From Bacillus sp. FJAT-22090 (GTDB lineage Bacteria > Bacillota > Bacilli > Bacillales_A > Planococcaceae): a DNA stretch of 64,000 nt. The stretch is from contig NZ_CP012601.1 in the NCBI RefSeq assembly GCF_001278755.1, positions 1,736,001-1,800,000 on the forward strand, in the 5' to 3' direction. The position numbers and the translations under genes are program-made. The notes beneath the pieces are model-generated. The model did no database searches, was not told the DNA's origin, and worked only from the letters and a program-made list of their open reading frames with translations. Positions 25,569 through 35,264 of the stretch are shown in pieces (the stretch's first letter is position 1; every line of letters starts with the position of its first letter).

Positions 25569-26615
25569 TTATTTCGCCTCCTTTTTCTTGTTCATTTTTT
25601 CAAGGAAATAGCGAATAACGTAACCACAAGCTACAAAGAATATAATGATTGCAATAACAATCGATACAATTTCAACTGGTATTCCTGCTGCATTCGGCAT
25701 ATTTAAAGCCCCATATTTTAAAGCCCCAAATAATGTTGCTCCGAAAACCACTCCAAGTGGAGTATTCGCACCTAAAAGGGCTACAGCGATACCATCAAAA
25801 CCTATTCCAGTAAATCCACCTTTTACATTCGCGTATTGGAATGTACCAAGAGCTTCCATAGCTCCTGCAAGTCCTGCAAAAGCCCCAGAAATAACCATTG
25901 ATAGTATAATATTTTTATTTACATTCATACCAGCGTATTCAGAAGCATTTTTGTTAAAACCGACTGCTTTTAGCTCGTAACCAGTAGTAGTTTTTTCTAA
26001 GATAAACCACATTAATAAAACCATCGCAAGAGCGATGAAAATACCATAATGTAAACGTGAATAGTCCGTCATACTTTCAAAAAATAACGACTTCAAAGAT
26101 GCGGTCTCTTTAATAGTACCTGTGTTATCTCCTCCATCCGAAATAATTCGAATAAGGGCATTTGTTGTATGAAGTGCAATGTAGTTCATCATAATCGTTA
26201 CAATTACTTCATGAACTTGCAACTTCGCTTTTAATAGCCCAGGAATAAACGCCCATATAGCACCTGCCAATGCAGCAGCAATAATAGCAAATGGTAGATG
26301 TATATACATTGGTAGATCGAAAGCTACACCGACATAAGCAGCTGCGAACCAGCCAACTAAAAGTTGTCCTTCTACCCCAATATTAAACAATCCTGTTCGG
26401 AACGCAAAAGCCACTGCTAGACCTGATAAAAGGTATGGTGTTATTTGACGAATTGTCTCTCCAATTGCATATGAATCTCCAAAAATACCATTCCATAATG
26501 CAATATAACCTTGTACTGGATCATATCCACTAACAAGCATGACGATAGCTCCGACAAGCAATCCTAAAATAACCGATATAACAGGGACAAGAATATTTAC
26601 TACTCTATTCGACAT
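25569..26615 (-). CDS. nupP: Purine nucleoside ABC transporter permease NupP
   Basis: A 348-residue membrane protein, paralogous to NupQ, with LFNIGVEGQLLVGWFAA and the ATPase-contact loop KAVGFNKNASEYAGMNV. About ten hydrophobic segments are visible and the C-terminus is lysine-rich (KMNKKKEAK). It overlaps the upstream nupO gene by 11 bases, so translation is coupled. It forms the heterodimeric pore with NupQ. Confidence 0.93.
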   Translation of the reverse strand: MSNRVVNILVPVISVILGLLVGAIVMLVSGYDPVQGYIALWNGIFGDSYAIGETIRQITPYLLSGLAVAFAFRTGLFNIGVEGQLLVGWFAAAYVGVAFDLPMYIHLPFAIIAAALAGAIWAFIPGLLKAKLQVHEVIVTIMMNYIALHTTNALIRIISDGGDNTGTIKETASLKSLFFESMTDYSRLHYGIFIALAMVLLMWFILEKTTTGYELKAVGFNKNASEYAGMNVNKNIILSMVISGAFAGLAGAMEALGTFQYANVKGGFTGIGFDGIAVALLGANTPLGVVFGATLFGALKYGALNMPNAAGIPVEIVSIVIAIIIFFVACGYVIRYFLEKMNKKKEAK

Positions 26616-28155
26616 GCTGTTTATCCCCCTGGTTCACTTCATTTTCTTTTATGTTTTGACCTGCCATTAACAAGCCAAGCTCTTGCTCAGTTGTATCTTT
26701 TGGATATACAGTATCAACAATTTGACCATCATGAATAACCGCGATACGGTCTGAAACATTCATTACTTCATCTAATTCAAATGAAAGAAGTAGTACTGCT
26801 TTTCCATTATCACGTTGTTCGATTAAGCGTTGATGAATAAATTCGATAGCACCAACATCAAGACCTCTCGTTGGTAGTGCAGCAATTAGAAGTTCAGGAT
26901 TACGAATAATCTCACGACCAATAATTGCTTTTTGTTGATTTCCTCCTGATAAGGAGCGCGCAAGTGTATCTTCACCTTGAGTACGAACATCAAAGTCACT
27001 AATAACTTTTTTTGCAAGCTCCGACACTTTGCCATAATCCATAATTCCTTTATTCGAAATCGGTGACAAATAGTATGTTTGTAACGCAATATTATGCCCT
27101 ATTGAAAAGTCTAATACTAAACCATGTTTATGACGATCCTGTGGGATATGTCCAACTCCGGCTTCTGTCACTTGACGAGGCTTTTTGTTCGTAACATCTT
27201 GTCCATTGATAGAAATAGTACCTTTCTTAACTTTACGAAGGCCAGTAATAGCTTCTATTAATTCGGATTGTCCATTCCCATCAATACCAGCTATCCCTAG
27301 TATTTCTCCTTTACGAACTGTTAAATTTAATCCCTTAACTTTTTCAATTCCTCTGTAATCCGTAACAGTTAAATCTTTAATAATAAGCGAGTCATCAGTA
27401 GGATGAGCCTCTTCCTTAATTGTTTTAAAGTCGACTTGTCTTCCTACCATTAGAGAAGCAAGTTCATTTGGATTTGTCTCGGCAGTAATAACTGTTCCAA
27501 TTCCTACACCTTTACGAATGACTGTAACACGATCAGAAACGTCCATTATTTCTTTTAATTTGTGCGTAATTAAAATAATAGATTTTCCTTCTTGGATAAG
27601 TCTTTTCATAATTTGAATTAGTTCATGAATTTCTTGAGGTGTTAAAGAAGCAGTAGGTTCGTCAAAAATTAAAATTTCTGCTCCACGATAAAGTGTTTTC
27701 AAGATTTCAACACGTTGTTGCATACCTACAGAAATATCTTCAATTTTTGCATTTGGATCTACATCTAAACCATACATCTCGGATAATTTCTGTATTTTTT
27801 TTGCAGCATCTTTAATATTAATAGTTCCATTTTTCGTTAACTCATTACCTAAAATAATGTTTTCAGTTACCGTAAAATTTTCTACAAGCATAAAATGCTG
27901 ATGTACCATACCTATTCCAAGCTCGTTGGCAACGTTTGGATCAGTAATTTTAACTGATTTCCCATTAACTTTTATTTCACCAGCTTCTGGTTGATATAGA
28001 CCAAATAAAACATTCATAAGAGTGGACTTTCCAGCACCATTCTCCCCTAGCAGAGCATGAATTTCTCCCTTCTTTAATTGAAGGGTAATGTTATCATTTG
28101 CAACAAACGATCCAAACTCTTTACGAATGCCAAGCATCTCTATTACATAATCCAA
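26605..28155 (-). CDS. nupO: Purine nucleoside ABC transporter ATPase NupO
   Basis: A 516-residue double ABC ATPase. The first half has a complete Walker A (GENGAGKST) and signature SVGMQQRVEI with Walker B LIFDEPTASL. The second half has a changed P-loop (GIDGNGQSEL) and ends its Walker B region in AALPTRGLDVG, as usual for this sugar/nucleoside subfamily. I start at TTG 28155: it gives MDYVIEML, matching the family's start, and lies eight bases after AGGGAG. The GTG three codons earlier touches that site. It follows nupN after a 234-base spacer with a strong hairpin. Confidence 0.93.
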   Translation of the reverse strand: MDYVIEMLGIRKEFGSFVANDNITLQLKKGEIHALLGENGAGKSTLMNVLFGLYQPEAGEIKVNGKSVKITDPNVANELGIGMVHQHFMLVENFTVTENIILGNELTKNGTINIKDAAKKIQKLSEMYGLDVDPNAKIEDISVGMQQRVEILKTLYRGAEILIFDEPTASLTPQEIHELIQIMKRLIQEGKSIILITHKLKEIMDVSDRVTVIRKGVGIGTVITAETNPNELASLMVGRQVDFKTIKEEAHPTDDSLIIKDLTVTDYRGIEKVKGLNLTVRKGEILGIAGIDGNGQSELIEAITGLRKVKKGTISINGQDVTNKKPRQVTEAGVGHIPQDRHKHGLVLDFSIGHNIALQTYYLSPISNKGIMDYGKVSELAKKVISDFDVRTQGEDTLARSLSGGNQQKAIIGREIIRNPELLIAALPTRGLDVGAIEFIHQRLIEQRDNGKAVLLLSFELDEVMNVSDRIAVIHDGQIVDTVYPKDTTEQELGLLMAGQNIKENEVNQGDKQHVE

Positions 28156-28344
28156 TGAATTCACTCCCTACTATACTAGTACAAAATTAATACAAGAAAG
28201 ACTTTAAATTTTCATCTTATAGATTATTGGAAATAGTTTCATAATCCATAACCCTTATAACCTGAAATGTCTATCTATTAAATTAGACTCAAAAATCTAA
28301 TGAAGACTTTAAATATTTAAAATCTTTCATCTACTAATTAAAGA

Positions 28345-28376
28345 ATCATAAAGACCGATAACTCGGCCTTTATGAT
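28345..28376 (-). terminator. Hairpin between nupN and nupO
   Basis: ATCATAAAG-CCGA/TCGG-CTTTATGAT forms a long stem with one mismatch, 14 bases after the nupN stop. The following sequence (TCTTTAATTAG) is only weakly T-rich, so it probably stops part of transcription or protects the nupN mRNA, giving more binding protein than ATPase and permease. The rest of 28156-28344 shows nothing else clear. Confidence 0.65.
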
Positions 28377-28389
28377 GTGTGTTACAAAA

Positions 28390-29472
28390 TTATTCTACTG
28401 TTTCAGGTACTACGATTTCACCTGAAGCAATTTTATCAGAGAACTCTTTAACTTTTGCTAGAACATCTTCTGGAATAGCTCCACGAGAATCAGCAAGGCC
28501 AACTCCTTCTTCAGCTAAACCATAAGTTACTGTTTTTCCACCTGGGAAGTTTCCAGCCATTGTTTCTTTTGCAATGTTTTGAACTGCTACGTCAACACGT
28601 TTTTGCATAGATGTAAGAGTTACGTTAGTATCACCAACAGCACCCTCTTCGTATTGGTCAGAGTCAACTCCGATTACCCATACGTTAGCATTTGCATCTT
28701 TTGTTTTACGTTCTTTTGCTTCAGCGAATACACCATTACCAGTACCACCAGCTGCGTGGAAAATAATATCTACTCCTGAAGAGTACATACGGTTTGCAGT
28801 AGTTTTACCAAGTGCTGCATCATCAAATTTACCTGTATATTGAACATCTACTTTAATACTTGGATCTACAGCTTTAACACCTTCTAAGAAACCAGCTTCA
28901 AAACGTTCGATAACCGGAATTTCCATTCCACCAACGAATCCGATTTGTTTAGATTCTGACATTAGAGCAGCAGCTACACCTGCTAAGAAAGAACCTTCTT
29001 GCTCTTTAAACATTACAGAAGCAACGTTTGGTGCATCCACAACAGCATCAATGATAGCAAGTTGAGCATCTTTTTGTTGCTCAGCAATAGTTGCAATTGG
29101 TTTTTCCATTAGGAAACCAATACCATAAACTACGTCAAAGTCACGACGTACTAAGTTATTTAAGTTTGTATTGTAATCAGCGTCTGATGCAGATTGAAGG
29201 TAATCATATCCACCGTCACCTTTTTCAAGACCGTTTTCTTTCCCAAATGCTTCAATACCTTCCCAAGCTAATTGGTTAAATGATTTGTCATCTACTCCAC
29301 CAACGTCAGTTACCATTGCTAAAGAAAAGTCTTTTGCTCCACTTGCAGTTGAACCTGAACCTTCATTACCTTTTGAAGGAGTAGCCTCATCGTCTTTTGC
29401 ACCACATGCTCCAAGAATTGTTCCAGCAGCAAGTACAAGTGACAGTCCTAATCCAAATTTACGTTTTGTCAA
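28390..29472 (-). CDS. nupN: Nucleoside-binding lipoprotein NupN (BmpA family)
   Basis: A 360-residue BmpA/PnrA-type lipoprotein that captures guanosine or related nucleosides. Started at TTG 29472 it has a textbook lipoprotein signal: TKRK, a hydrophobic stretch, and LGAC with the lipidated cysteine near residue 22. GGGGG lies eight bases before the TTG. The ATG five codons upstream has no ribosome site and would place that G-run inside the coding region. The mature protein has [19 protein letters not shown] near its start, typical of the family. It follows the GntR gene by 47 bases with no terminator. Confidence 0.94.
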   Translation of the reverse strand: MTKRKFGLGLSLVLAAGTILGACGAKDDEATPSKGNEGSGSTASGAKDFSLAMVTDVGGVDDKSFNQLAWEGIEAFGKENGLEKGDGGYDYLQSASDADYNTNLNNLVRRDFDVVYGIGFLMEKPIATIAEQQKDAQLAIIDAVVDAPNVASVMFKEQEGSFLAGVAAALMSESKQIGFVGGMEIPVIERFEAGFLEGVKAVDPSIKVDVQYTGKFDDAALGKTTANRMYSSGVDIIFHAAGGTGNGVFAEAKERKTKDANANVWVIGVDSDQYEEGAVGDTNVTLTSMQKRVDVAVQNIAKETMAGNFPGGKTVTYGLAEEGVGLADSRGAIPEDVLAKVKEFSDKIASGEIVVPETVE

Positions 29473-29519
29473 ATTGAAAACCCCCATTTTTTTTCTTATT
29501 AGCAGGAATTTAAATCTTT

Positions 29520-30248
29520 TTACACCCTTTTCCGAACAACATGAAAGCTAAATTTATCAGCTCGAAAATAGTTTTTCGAGTACAAAACTACACGATCATT
29601 TTCATCGTAGTGAAGTTGTTTTAATACAAGCAATGAAGTTTCTGGTTCACAGTTTAACGTCGGTGAAGCAATTTCATGATATCCCACTGGATCAATAAAT
29701 GTTACCGCATGCGAAACTCTAATTTCTCCCGATTCCTCTAATGCATTAAATATAGAACCTTCTTCTCTAACAAGAAAATCATTTGGCAAGTAATTTTCTG
29801 GAACTTTATCTATACAATATACAACTGGCTCACCATTTGCAGTACGGACTCGTTCCATCGATATTATTGATTGTTCTTCACTACACTGAAAGCGTTTTAT
29901 ATCATCTTCAGAAGCAAGTGATTGCATAGAACTAAGATAAATTGTTCCCGGTTCCATTCCTGCACTTCGAATCATGGATGAAACACTAGATAATTGTTCA
30001 ATTCCTGAAGTAAAAACAGGCTTTGAATTAACAAATGTGCCGACACCATGTCTTCTAATAATGACATTTTCTTCTTCCAATAAGCGAAGTGCTTCTCTTA
30101 AAGTTGCACGACTTACTCCAAGCGTTTTAGCTAATTCAAACTCTGAAGGAAGCTTTTCCTTTTCTTTGAATATGCCATTGTCAATGTCTTGTTTAAGACG
30201 ATCAATTACTTGAAGATATAGATGACGATGGTCTATTTTGATTGTCAA
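29520..30248 (-). CDS. nupR: GntR/HutC-family regulator (NupR/YmfC-like)
   Basis: A 242-residue regulator with an N-terminal GntR winged helix (residues 5-70, [26 protein letters not shown]) and a C-terminal UTRA effector domain (about 90-240). Directly ahead of nupNOPQ with no terminator between, it is probably an autoregulated repressor of nucleoside uptake, as YmfC/NupR is thought to be in B. subtilis. I prefer the TTG at 30248 (GGTGG eight bases upstream, length as in YmfC). The ATG at 30263 lies 15 bases from its GGAGG. The effector may be a nucleoside, which is inference. Confidence 0.85.
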   Translation of the reverse strand: MTIKIDHRHLYLQVIDRLKQDIDNGIFKEKEKLPSEFELAKTLGVSRATLREALRLLEEENVIIRRHGVGTFVNSKPVFTSGIEQLSSVSSMIRSAGMEPGTIYLSSMQSLASEDDIKRFQCSEEQSIISMERVRTANGEPVVYCIDKVPENYLPNDFLVREEGSIFNALEESGEIRVSHAVTFIDPVGYHEIASPTLNCEPETSLLVLKQLHYDENDRVVLYSKNYFRADKFSFHVVRKRV

Positions 30249-30312
30249 CGAAAACACCACCATTTTGAAGAGATCAGACCTCCGATGTAAAAGATTCCTA
30301 CTAATCAGTCAT

Positions 30313-30341
30313 ACTATAACATTTTTAATGATTGAAATAAA
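30313..30341 (-). promoter_or_regulatory. Candidate nupR-nup operon promoter
   Basis: TATAGT (30313-30318) with a poor -35 (TTTATT, 30336-30341) at 17 bases on the minus strand. The 200-base spacer to spoIIIE is very AT-rich. I could not find a convincing CodY box, although CodY controls nupN in B. subtilis. Confidence 0.35.
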
Positions 30342-30459
30342 TACTTTTATTAATATTAGAATAAAAGATTTAACGTAAAATTTAACTAAATGTAATGTTT
30401 TTGTCATATTATATCTTCAAAGTGTGATACTAATTACCAAAAAATAATTATATATGTCC

Positions 30460-32733
30460 TCATATTTCTTCATCTAACGCTTGTTTAGATATAAGCACTT
30501 GCCGTGGCTTACTTCCTTCATATGGACCAACAACTCCACCCATTTCGAGCTGATCAATAATTCGAGCAGCACGAGAATATCCGATTCTAAAACGACGTTG
30601 TAAAAGGGAGACAGATGCAGTCTGCATGTCTGTTACTAATTGCAATGCATCCTCATATAACTCATCTCGGTCTAGTTGTTCTGAAGATTCTTCCACTTCA
30701 TCTGGAATCATTTCTTCCTGATAATTTGCTTTTTGTTGTTCAATGACAAAATCTACTACTCGTTCTACCTCAGCATCTGATAAATATGCACCTTGAACAC
30801 GGACAGGCTTCGAACTTCCGGCAGGTAGGAAAAGCATATCTCCACGCCCTAAAAGTTTTTCTGCTCCTCCCATATCTAATATAGTTCGTGAATCAATAGC
30901 AGAAGATACTGCAAATGCTATTCTCGAAGGAATATTTGCTTTAATAATACCCGTAATAACATCCACACTTGGTCGTTGTGTAGCAATTATTAAATGAATA
31001 CCAGCTGCCCGTGCCATTTGTGCAAGTCTCGTAATAGAATCCTCCACATCACTTGAAGCTACCATCATTAAATCTGCTAACTCATCAACTATTACAACTA
31101 TATATGGAAGTTTTGGATGTTTCTCTTCATTTTCTTCATTCCATTTATCAATGTGTTCGTTATATCCACCTATATTTCGTGTTCCTGTGTGAGAAAATAA
31201 ATCATATCTTCTTTCCATTTCCGATACAATTTTTTTCAAGGCTTGTGAAGCTTTTCTTGGATCTGTCACAACTGGAGCCAACAAATGGGGAATGCCATTA
31301 TACACATTCAACTCTACCATCTTAGGGTCAATCATCATCATTTTCACTTCATGAGGTTTAGCTCGCATCATAATACTGATTATTATTCCATTAATGCAAA
31401 CACTCTTCCCACTACCTGTAGAACCTGCAACGAGTAAATGAGGCATCTTGTTAAGTTCCGCTAATACAGCTTGTCCCGTCACATCTCTACCAAAACCAAT
31501 TAGAAGCTTTAGATTAGGCTTGTTATTTTCTTTGGATTCTAGCACTTCACTCAGGCTAACAATTGCAACTTCCTTATTCGGAACCTCTATACCGACTGCA
31601 GATTTCCCTGGAATTGGAGCTTCAATTCGAATATCTCTCGCTGCAAGTGCTAAAGCTAAATCGTCATGTAGGCTTACAATACGACTTACTTTTACTCCTA
31701 CATCAGGAAGTACTTCATATTTTGTAACTGCTGGCCCTAAATGAACCTGAGTAACTTTTGCTTTTACTCCAAAACTTAAAAAAGTTTGTTCTAGCTTTTT
31801 TGCATTCGCCTGAATTGCATTTAATTCTCCACTTTGATCACTGTGAGTAGGTGAATCTAAAAGTGACATCGATGGGAGTTGATAATCTTCATTTTCAATA
31901 ACTTCCGATTCCATATTAATTTCTAATGGTTCGGGAGCTTCTGTTGACTCTTCTCTTTTAGAAATTCGTTCCGTAAATGCAGAAATGATAGGAGCCGAAT
32001 CTTGAATTATTTCTTCTTCTAATGGAAGAGTTTTTTCCTCGTGGGTAGTAACTGCTTCTTCTTGGACCATTTCTTTTTTTGTTCTTCTTGCTTTTCTCTC
32101 CGATACTACTGGTTTTGATTTTTTCTTACGTCTTTTAAACAACTCTTTAAATTTAGGAGATACCTCAACTAAATAAGGAACTAGTGCTTTACCTGTTATC
32201 AATACTATACCTATAAATAGCAATAGCCATCCAGCTACTTTTGCTCCAGCAGCATCAAACAACACATGAAAAGAGGCAAACAGGATAGCACCAATCATTC
32301 CACCACCAAGTGAACTGCTTCTATCTGTAATTCCTCCACTTTCTACTAATACTCTATAACTTTCTCTTAGTACAGAATTTGTTACTAATGCATTTCCATT
32401 AAAGAGCTGCTCAAAGAGAGATAAATGACTAAATAACAAAAGACTACTTAATACAAAGGCAAAACCTAATAAAAGTCGATGATTCCAAGAAGGAAATGTT
32501 TGTTTAATCATAATAATTAGTGCAAAAACAATTAATAGAAAGGGTACAGCAATATGCCAATTACCGAATAGAAAATAACCTACATACGCTAAACTTTTTC
32601 CGACAAGGCCGTATTCATAAAACGAGATAATTGCAATTCCAATAACGATTAATCCAATAATTTCATACATTAATGGATGTAACGTTTTTTTGGCTGCTGC
32701 TTTTTTGACTGGTTTTTTCCTTTTTTGTGCCAT
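30460..32733 (-). CDS. spoIIIE: DNA translocase FtsK/SpoIIIE
   Basis: A 757-residue DNA pump that moves the chromosome through the closing septum during division or into the forespore. The start is lysine-rich, four hydrophobic segments follow (about 20-180), then a charged linker. The motor domain has Walker A ([13 protein letters not shown]) and Walker B ([14 protein letters not shown]), and a C-terminal winged-helix gamma domain (about 690-750, [18 protein letters not shown]) reads the guiding sequences. In B. subtilis the gene at this place is spoIIIE. I see no clear terminator after its stop; the following AT-rich spacer holds only a weak TAATTA repeat. Confidence 0.95.
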   Translation of the reverse strand: MAQKRKKPVKKAAAKKTLHPLMYEIIGLIVIGIAIISFYEYGLVGKSLAYVGYFLFGNWHIAVPFLLIVFALIIMIKQTFPSWNHRLLLGFAFVLSSLLLFSHLSLFEQLFNGNALVTNSVLRESYRVLVESGGITDRSSSLGGGMIGAILFASFHVLFDAAGAKVAGWLLLFIGIVLITGKALVPYLVEVSPKFKELFKRRKKKSKPVVSERKARRTKKEMVQEEAVTTHEEKTLPLEEEIIQDSAPIISAFTERISKREESTEAPEPLEINMESEVIENEDYQLPSMSLLDSPTHSDQSGELNAIQANAKKLEQTFLSFGVKAKVTQVHLGPAVTKYEVLPDVGVKVSRIVSLHDDLALALAARDIRIEAPIPGKSAVGIEVPNKEVAIVSLSEVLESKENNKPNLKLLIGFGRDVTGQAVLAELNKMPHLLVAGSTGSGKSVCINGIIISIMMRAKPHEVKMMMIDPKMVELNVYNGIPHLLAPVVTDPRKASQALKKIVSEMERRYDLFSHTGTRNIGGYNEHIDKWNEENEEKHPKLPYIVVIVDELADLMMVASSDVEDSITRLAQMARAAGIHLIIATQRPSVDVITGIIKANIPSRIAFAVSSAIDSRTILDMGGAEKLLGRGDMLFLPAGSSKPVRVQGAYLSDAEVERVVDFVIEQQKANYQEEMIPDEVEESSEQLDRDELYEDALQLVTDMQTASVSLLQRRFRIGYSRAARIIDQLEMGGVVGPYEGSKPRQVLISKQALDEEI

Positions 32734-32761
32734 CTAAGTCACCTGCTTTCCTCAAAATGAT

Positions 32762-32800
32762 AAAAAGGATTTCCTTCCGCAATAATCGGAAAGGAAATCC
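32762..32800 (-). terminator. rnjB terminator displaced by repeat B1
   Basis: GGATTTCCTTTCCG/CGGAAGGAAATCC forms a long stem with TTTTTATC following on the minus strand. Its first arm (32787-32800) recurs exactly at 33039-33052, next to the rnjB stop codon, on the far side of repeat B1. Confidence 0.9.
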
Positions 32801-33052
32801 CAGGCTGTTGACAAACGCTTTCATTCTTGGTTGCTGTACTTCGTTGTAAGCTCATGAACTCTAGTTCTATTCGCTTCCGCCTCGTACTGGCGCGCATGCC
32901 CACAGGATGTGGGTCATGCAACCGTTGCCGAAGGACACGGCGTACTTAGGTTGCCTCGACTGACAAACGTTTTCAAGACAGCCTGAAGTGACACCTTCGA
33001 AAATTGAAATTGTCTACAACTTTGGACTAACTTTCATACGGAAAGGAAATCC
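32787..33052. repeat. Repeat B1 with 14-bp flanking direct repeats
   Basis: The block 32801-33038 lies between two copies of CGGAAAGGAAATCC (32787-32800, 33039-33052). It begins CAGGCTGTTGACAAACGC, contains a stretch shared with repeat B2 (TTGTAAGCTCATGAAC then TTCGCTTCCGCCTC), has a second TGACAAACGTTTTCA near its right part and ends TTGTCTACAACTTTGG. Between these lie two hairpins that B2 lacks, CATGCCCAC/GTGGGTCATG and GCAACC/GGTTGC. No reading frame resembles a protein. It occupies nearly all of the 332-base gap between rnjB and spoIIIE. Confidence 0.75.
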
Positions 33053-33065
33053 TTATATACTCACA

Positions 33066-34733
33066 TTAATATTCCATAATAATCGGGATGATCATTGGAC
33101 GTCGTTTTGTTTGTTGGAATAAATATGAATTTAGCGTATCGCGGATTTCTTGTTTTATGTTTGTCCATTCAAACGTTTCTTTATTCACATATTTTTCAAC
33201 AACTGTTTTTACTAGTTTAGCAGACTCATCCATTAACTCTTCGGACTCTCTTACATATACGAATCCTCTTGAAAGTATTTCTGGTCCAGAAGCAATTTTC
33301 TTTTGAGCACGGTTTAATGTTACAACAACTATAAATATACCGTCCTGTGATAAAAGCTTACGATCACGTAGAACAATATTACCTACATCCCCTACACCAA
33401 TACCATCAATTAATACGTTACCAGCTTGAACTCGTCCGCTCATTCTCATTTTTCCATTTTTATATTCGACAATATCTCCCTTATCTGCAATAAAAATTTC
33501 TGATTTAGACATACCAATATCTTGAGCTAATTTAGAGTGAGCCATTAACATACGATATTCCCCTTGGATTGGAATAAAATATGTCGGCTTAGTTAAGTTA
33601 AGCATCATTTTTAAATCTTCTTGACTTCCGTGTCCAGATACATGGACATTTTTTTCTGAAGTCAATACTTTTGCACCCGCTTTAGCAATTTGGTTCATCG
33701 TTGAATACATCCCAACCTCCATCCCAGGAGAAGGGGTAAACGTGATCAATACTGTATCTGTGTCTTTAATTTTTATATCTTTGTGATGTTTTCGAACCAT
33801 TTTTTCTAATGCTTCTAGGGGCTCCCCTTGATTGCCTGATACAATTACAACTATATCATTATCGTTATACTTCGATATCTCTTTTATTGGAATAATGGTG
33901 TCTTCTTCCACTGTAAAATAGCCTAAATCTAATCCAATTTCAAATATATTTTCTAGGCTTTTTCCTGCTATCGCAACTTTTTTATGGGTTTCTGCAGCTT
34001 TATCTAATACTTGTTGAATACGTATAAAATTTGAAGCATATAAAGATACAAGGATACGTCCTTGAGAAGCGTGGAATGTTTCTGATAATTGGTTTTCAAT
34101 AACTGCTTCTGAAGTTGTATATCCTGGTCTTTCTGCTTCCGTTGAATCAGATAATAAAATAAATACCCCTTCTTCACCTAATCCGGCAATTTTTGCGATA
34201 TCAGGGCGATATTTTCCTTTAGCTGATTGGTCGAATTTAAATTCTCCTGTATGCACAATTGCGCCCTCTGAAGTATGAAAAACAATACCGAGTGAATCTG
34301 GTATACTATGTGTCGTATGGAAAAAAGTCACATACGTATTTTGGAAATTCATACGGCTCTTATTCGTTACTTCAAAGTATTTAACCTGTTGCTTTGTAGG
34401 CAAAGCTTTCATATGAGTTTTAGCTAAAGCAATTGTTAACTTAGATCCATACACTGGTGCTTGTACTTTTTGCAATAAATACGCAATTGAACCGATGGCA
34501 TCCTCGTGTCCATGAGTTAAAAATATTCCTTTTACACGACTCTTATTTTCTTCTAAATACGTGATATCTGGTATTACAATATCAATACCTAGCATTTCAT
34601 TTTCTGGGAACATAAGTCCACTGTCTACTACGAATATTTCTTCGTCAATTTCTACCACATACATTGCTTTTCCGATTTCTCCCACTCCACCAAGCGGTAT
34701 AATTCGAATAAGTTCATTTTTTACTTTAACCAA
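33066..34733 (-). CDS. rnjB: Ribonuclease J2
   Basis: A 555-residue metallo-beta-lactamase/beta-CASP ribonuclease, exactly the length I recall for B. subtilis RNase J2. The metal motif reads HGHEDA (residues 74-79), where RNase J1 has HGHEDH, so one metal-binding histidine is an alanine, the known sign of the weakly active J2 paralogue. J2 works in a complex with J1 in RNA decay and processing. I start at the TTG at 34733, seven bases after AGGAGG. The upstream in-frame ATG would read through that site. It lies between dapA and spoIIIE as in B. subtilis, without tepA. Confidence 0.94.
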   Translation of the reverse strand: MVKVKNELIRIIPLGGVGEIGKAMYVVEIDEEIFVVDSGLMFPENEMLGIDIVIPDITYLEENKSRVKGIFLTHGHEDAIGSIAYLLQKVQAPVYGSKLTIALAKTHMKALPTKQQVKYFEVTNKSRMNFQNTYVTFFHTTHSIPDSLGIVFHTSEGAIVHTGEFKFDQSAKGKYRPDIAKIAGLGEEGVFILLSDSTEAERPGYTTSEAVIENQLSETFHASQGRILVSLYASNFIRIQQVLDKAAETHKKVAIAGKSLENIFEIGLDLGYFTVEEDTIIPIKEISKYNDNDIVVIVSGNQGEPLEALEKMVRKHHKDIKIKDTDTVLITFTPSPGMEVGMYSTMNQIAKAGAKVLTSEKNVHVSGHGSQEDLKMMLNLTKPTYFIPIQGEYRMLMAHSKLAQDIGMSKSEIFIADKGDIVEYKNGKMRMSGRVQAGNVLIDGIGVGDVGNIVLRDRKLLSQDGIFIVVVTLNRAQKKIASGPEILSRGFVYVRESEELMDESAKLVKTVVEKYVNKETFEWTNIKQEIRDTLNSYLFQQTKRRPMIIPIIMEY

Positions 34734-34778
34734 TTGTTTTCCTCCTAAAATTAACCCGACCAACATCCACTAGTTTTC

Positions 34779-34807
34779 ATTATATCGAACGTCAACGATT
34801 CGCACAA
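34779..34807 (-). promoter_or_regulatory. rnjB promoter
   Basis: TTGTGC (34802-34807), 17 bases, perfect TATAAT (34779-34784) on the minus strand, about 45 bases upstream of the rnjB TTG start. Confidence 0.55.
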
Positions 34808-35097
34808 TAATAAAAGCATAACGCATACTCATATGAATTAGTATAAATTAAAAAAGTGCCTATTGTGGTGCTTTAAGCATTAAATCTCTTTCATCACGCT
34901 AGCGAAAGGCATTGGAAAGAGTTTGGTTTCAACATTACAAGGACTTTTTGAAGGGCAATCATACAGCGCCCTTCTTTCTGTTTCCCTCTTTACCTTTTGG
35001 AAATAGCTTTGTACTACTTTGAATAATTAAAGAACAGTTAGTTTCATCTACTTGCAAATCACATAAAAAGACTGAACATGTCTTCATGTCTAAGTCT
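34808..35097. other. Spacer between rnjB promoter and repeat A3
   Basis: No gene is supported. Two hairpins are visible: GAAGGGC/GCCCTTC at about 34952-34976, with a T-rich tail only on the plus strand, and AAAAGACT/AGTCTTTT at about 35066-35100 with ATG-CAT pairing inside. A minus-strand frame covering 34959-35186 runs through repeat A3 and has no ribosome site or recognisable protein. Confidence 0.4.
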
Positions 35098-35180
35098 TTT
35101 GACAAACCAGGTTTTCCGAAACTTACCGCTCGCTTTCCGGCGCACGCCCGCGGAAAGCGTCCGCCTGGAACGGAAAAATA
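35098..35180. repeat. Repeat A3, short inverted copy
   Basis: In inverted orientation relative to A1 and A2, this 80-base block has both ends of the A repeat and almost nothing between. The left end TTTGACAAACC and CCGAAACTTACCGCTCGC correspond to the A2 right end. GCGTCCGCCTGGAACGGAAA is the A2 left end. The middle is one hairpin (CGCTTTCCG/CGGAAAGCG). I find no flanking direct repeat. It lies after, not inside, the dapA terminator. Confidence 0.7.
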
Positions 35181-35203
35181 CTGCACTTTTTAAAATAGAT
35201 GCT

Positions 35204-35260
35204 ATGAAGAAAGAGGCTGCCCCAAAAAGTCATTTTTTATGACTTTCAGGACAGCCTCTT
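35204..35260 (-). terminator. dapA terminator
   Basis: AAGAGGCTGTCC/GGCAGCCTCTT encloses a second stem (AAAGTCAT/ATGACTTT), and a short T-rich stretch follows on the minus strand. It starts a few bases after the dapA stop codon. Confidence 0.9.
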
Positions 35261-35264
35261 ATTA

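Noticed and set aside
30264-30459. CodY box upstream of the nup operon
   Set aside because: Regulation by CodY is known in B. subtilis, but no sequence close to AATTTTCWGAAAATT could be found here.
34940-34990. GAAGGGC/GCCCTTC hairpin as rnjB-upstream terminator on the minus strand
   Set aside because: On the minus strand it is followed by A residues, and no gene needs a terminator there. On the plus strand no gene precedes it.
34959-35186. Minus-strand 75-codon frame between dapA and rnjB
   Set aside because: It starts inside repeat A3, lacks a ribosome site and looks like no known protein.
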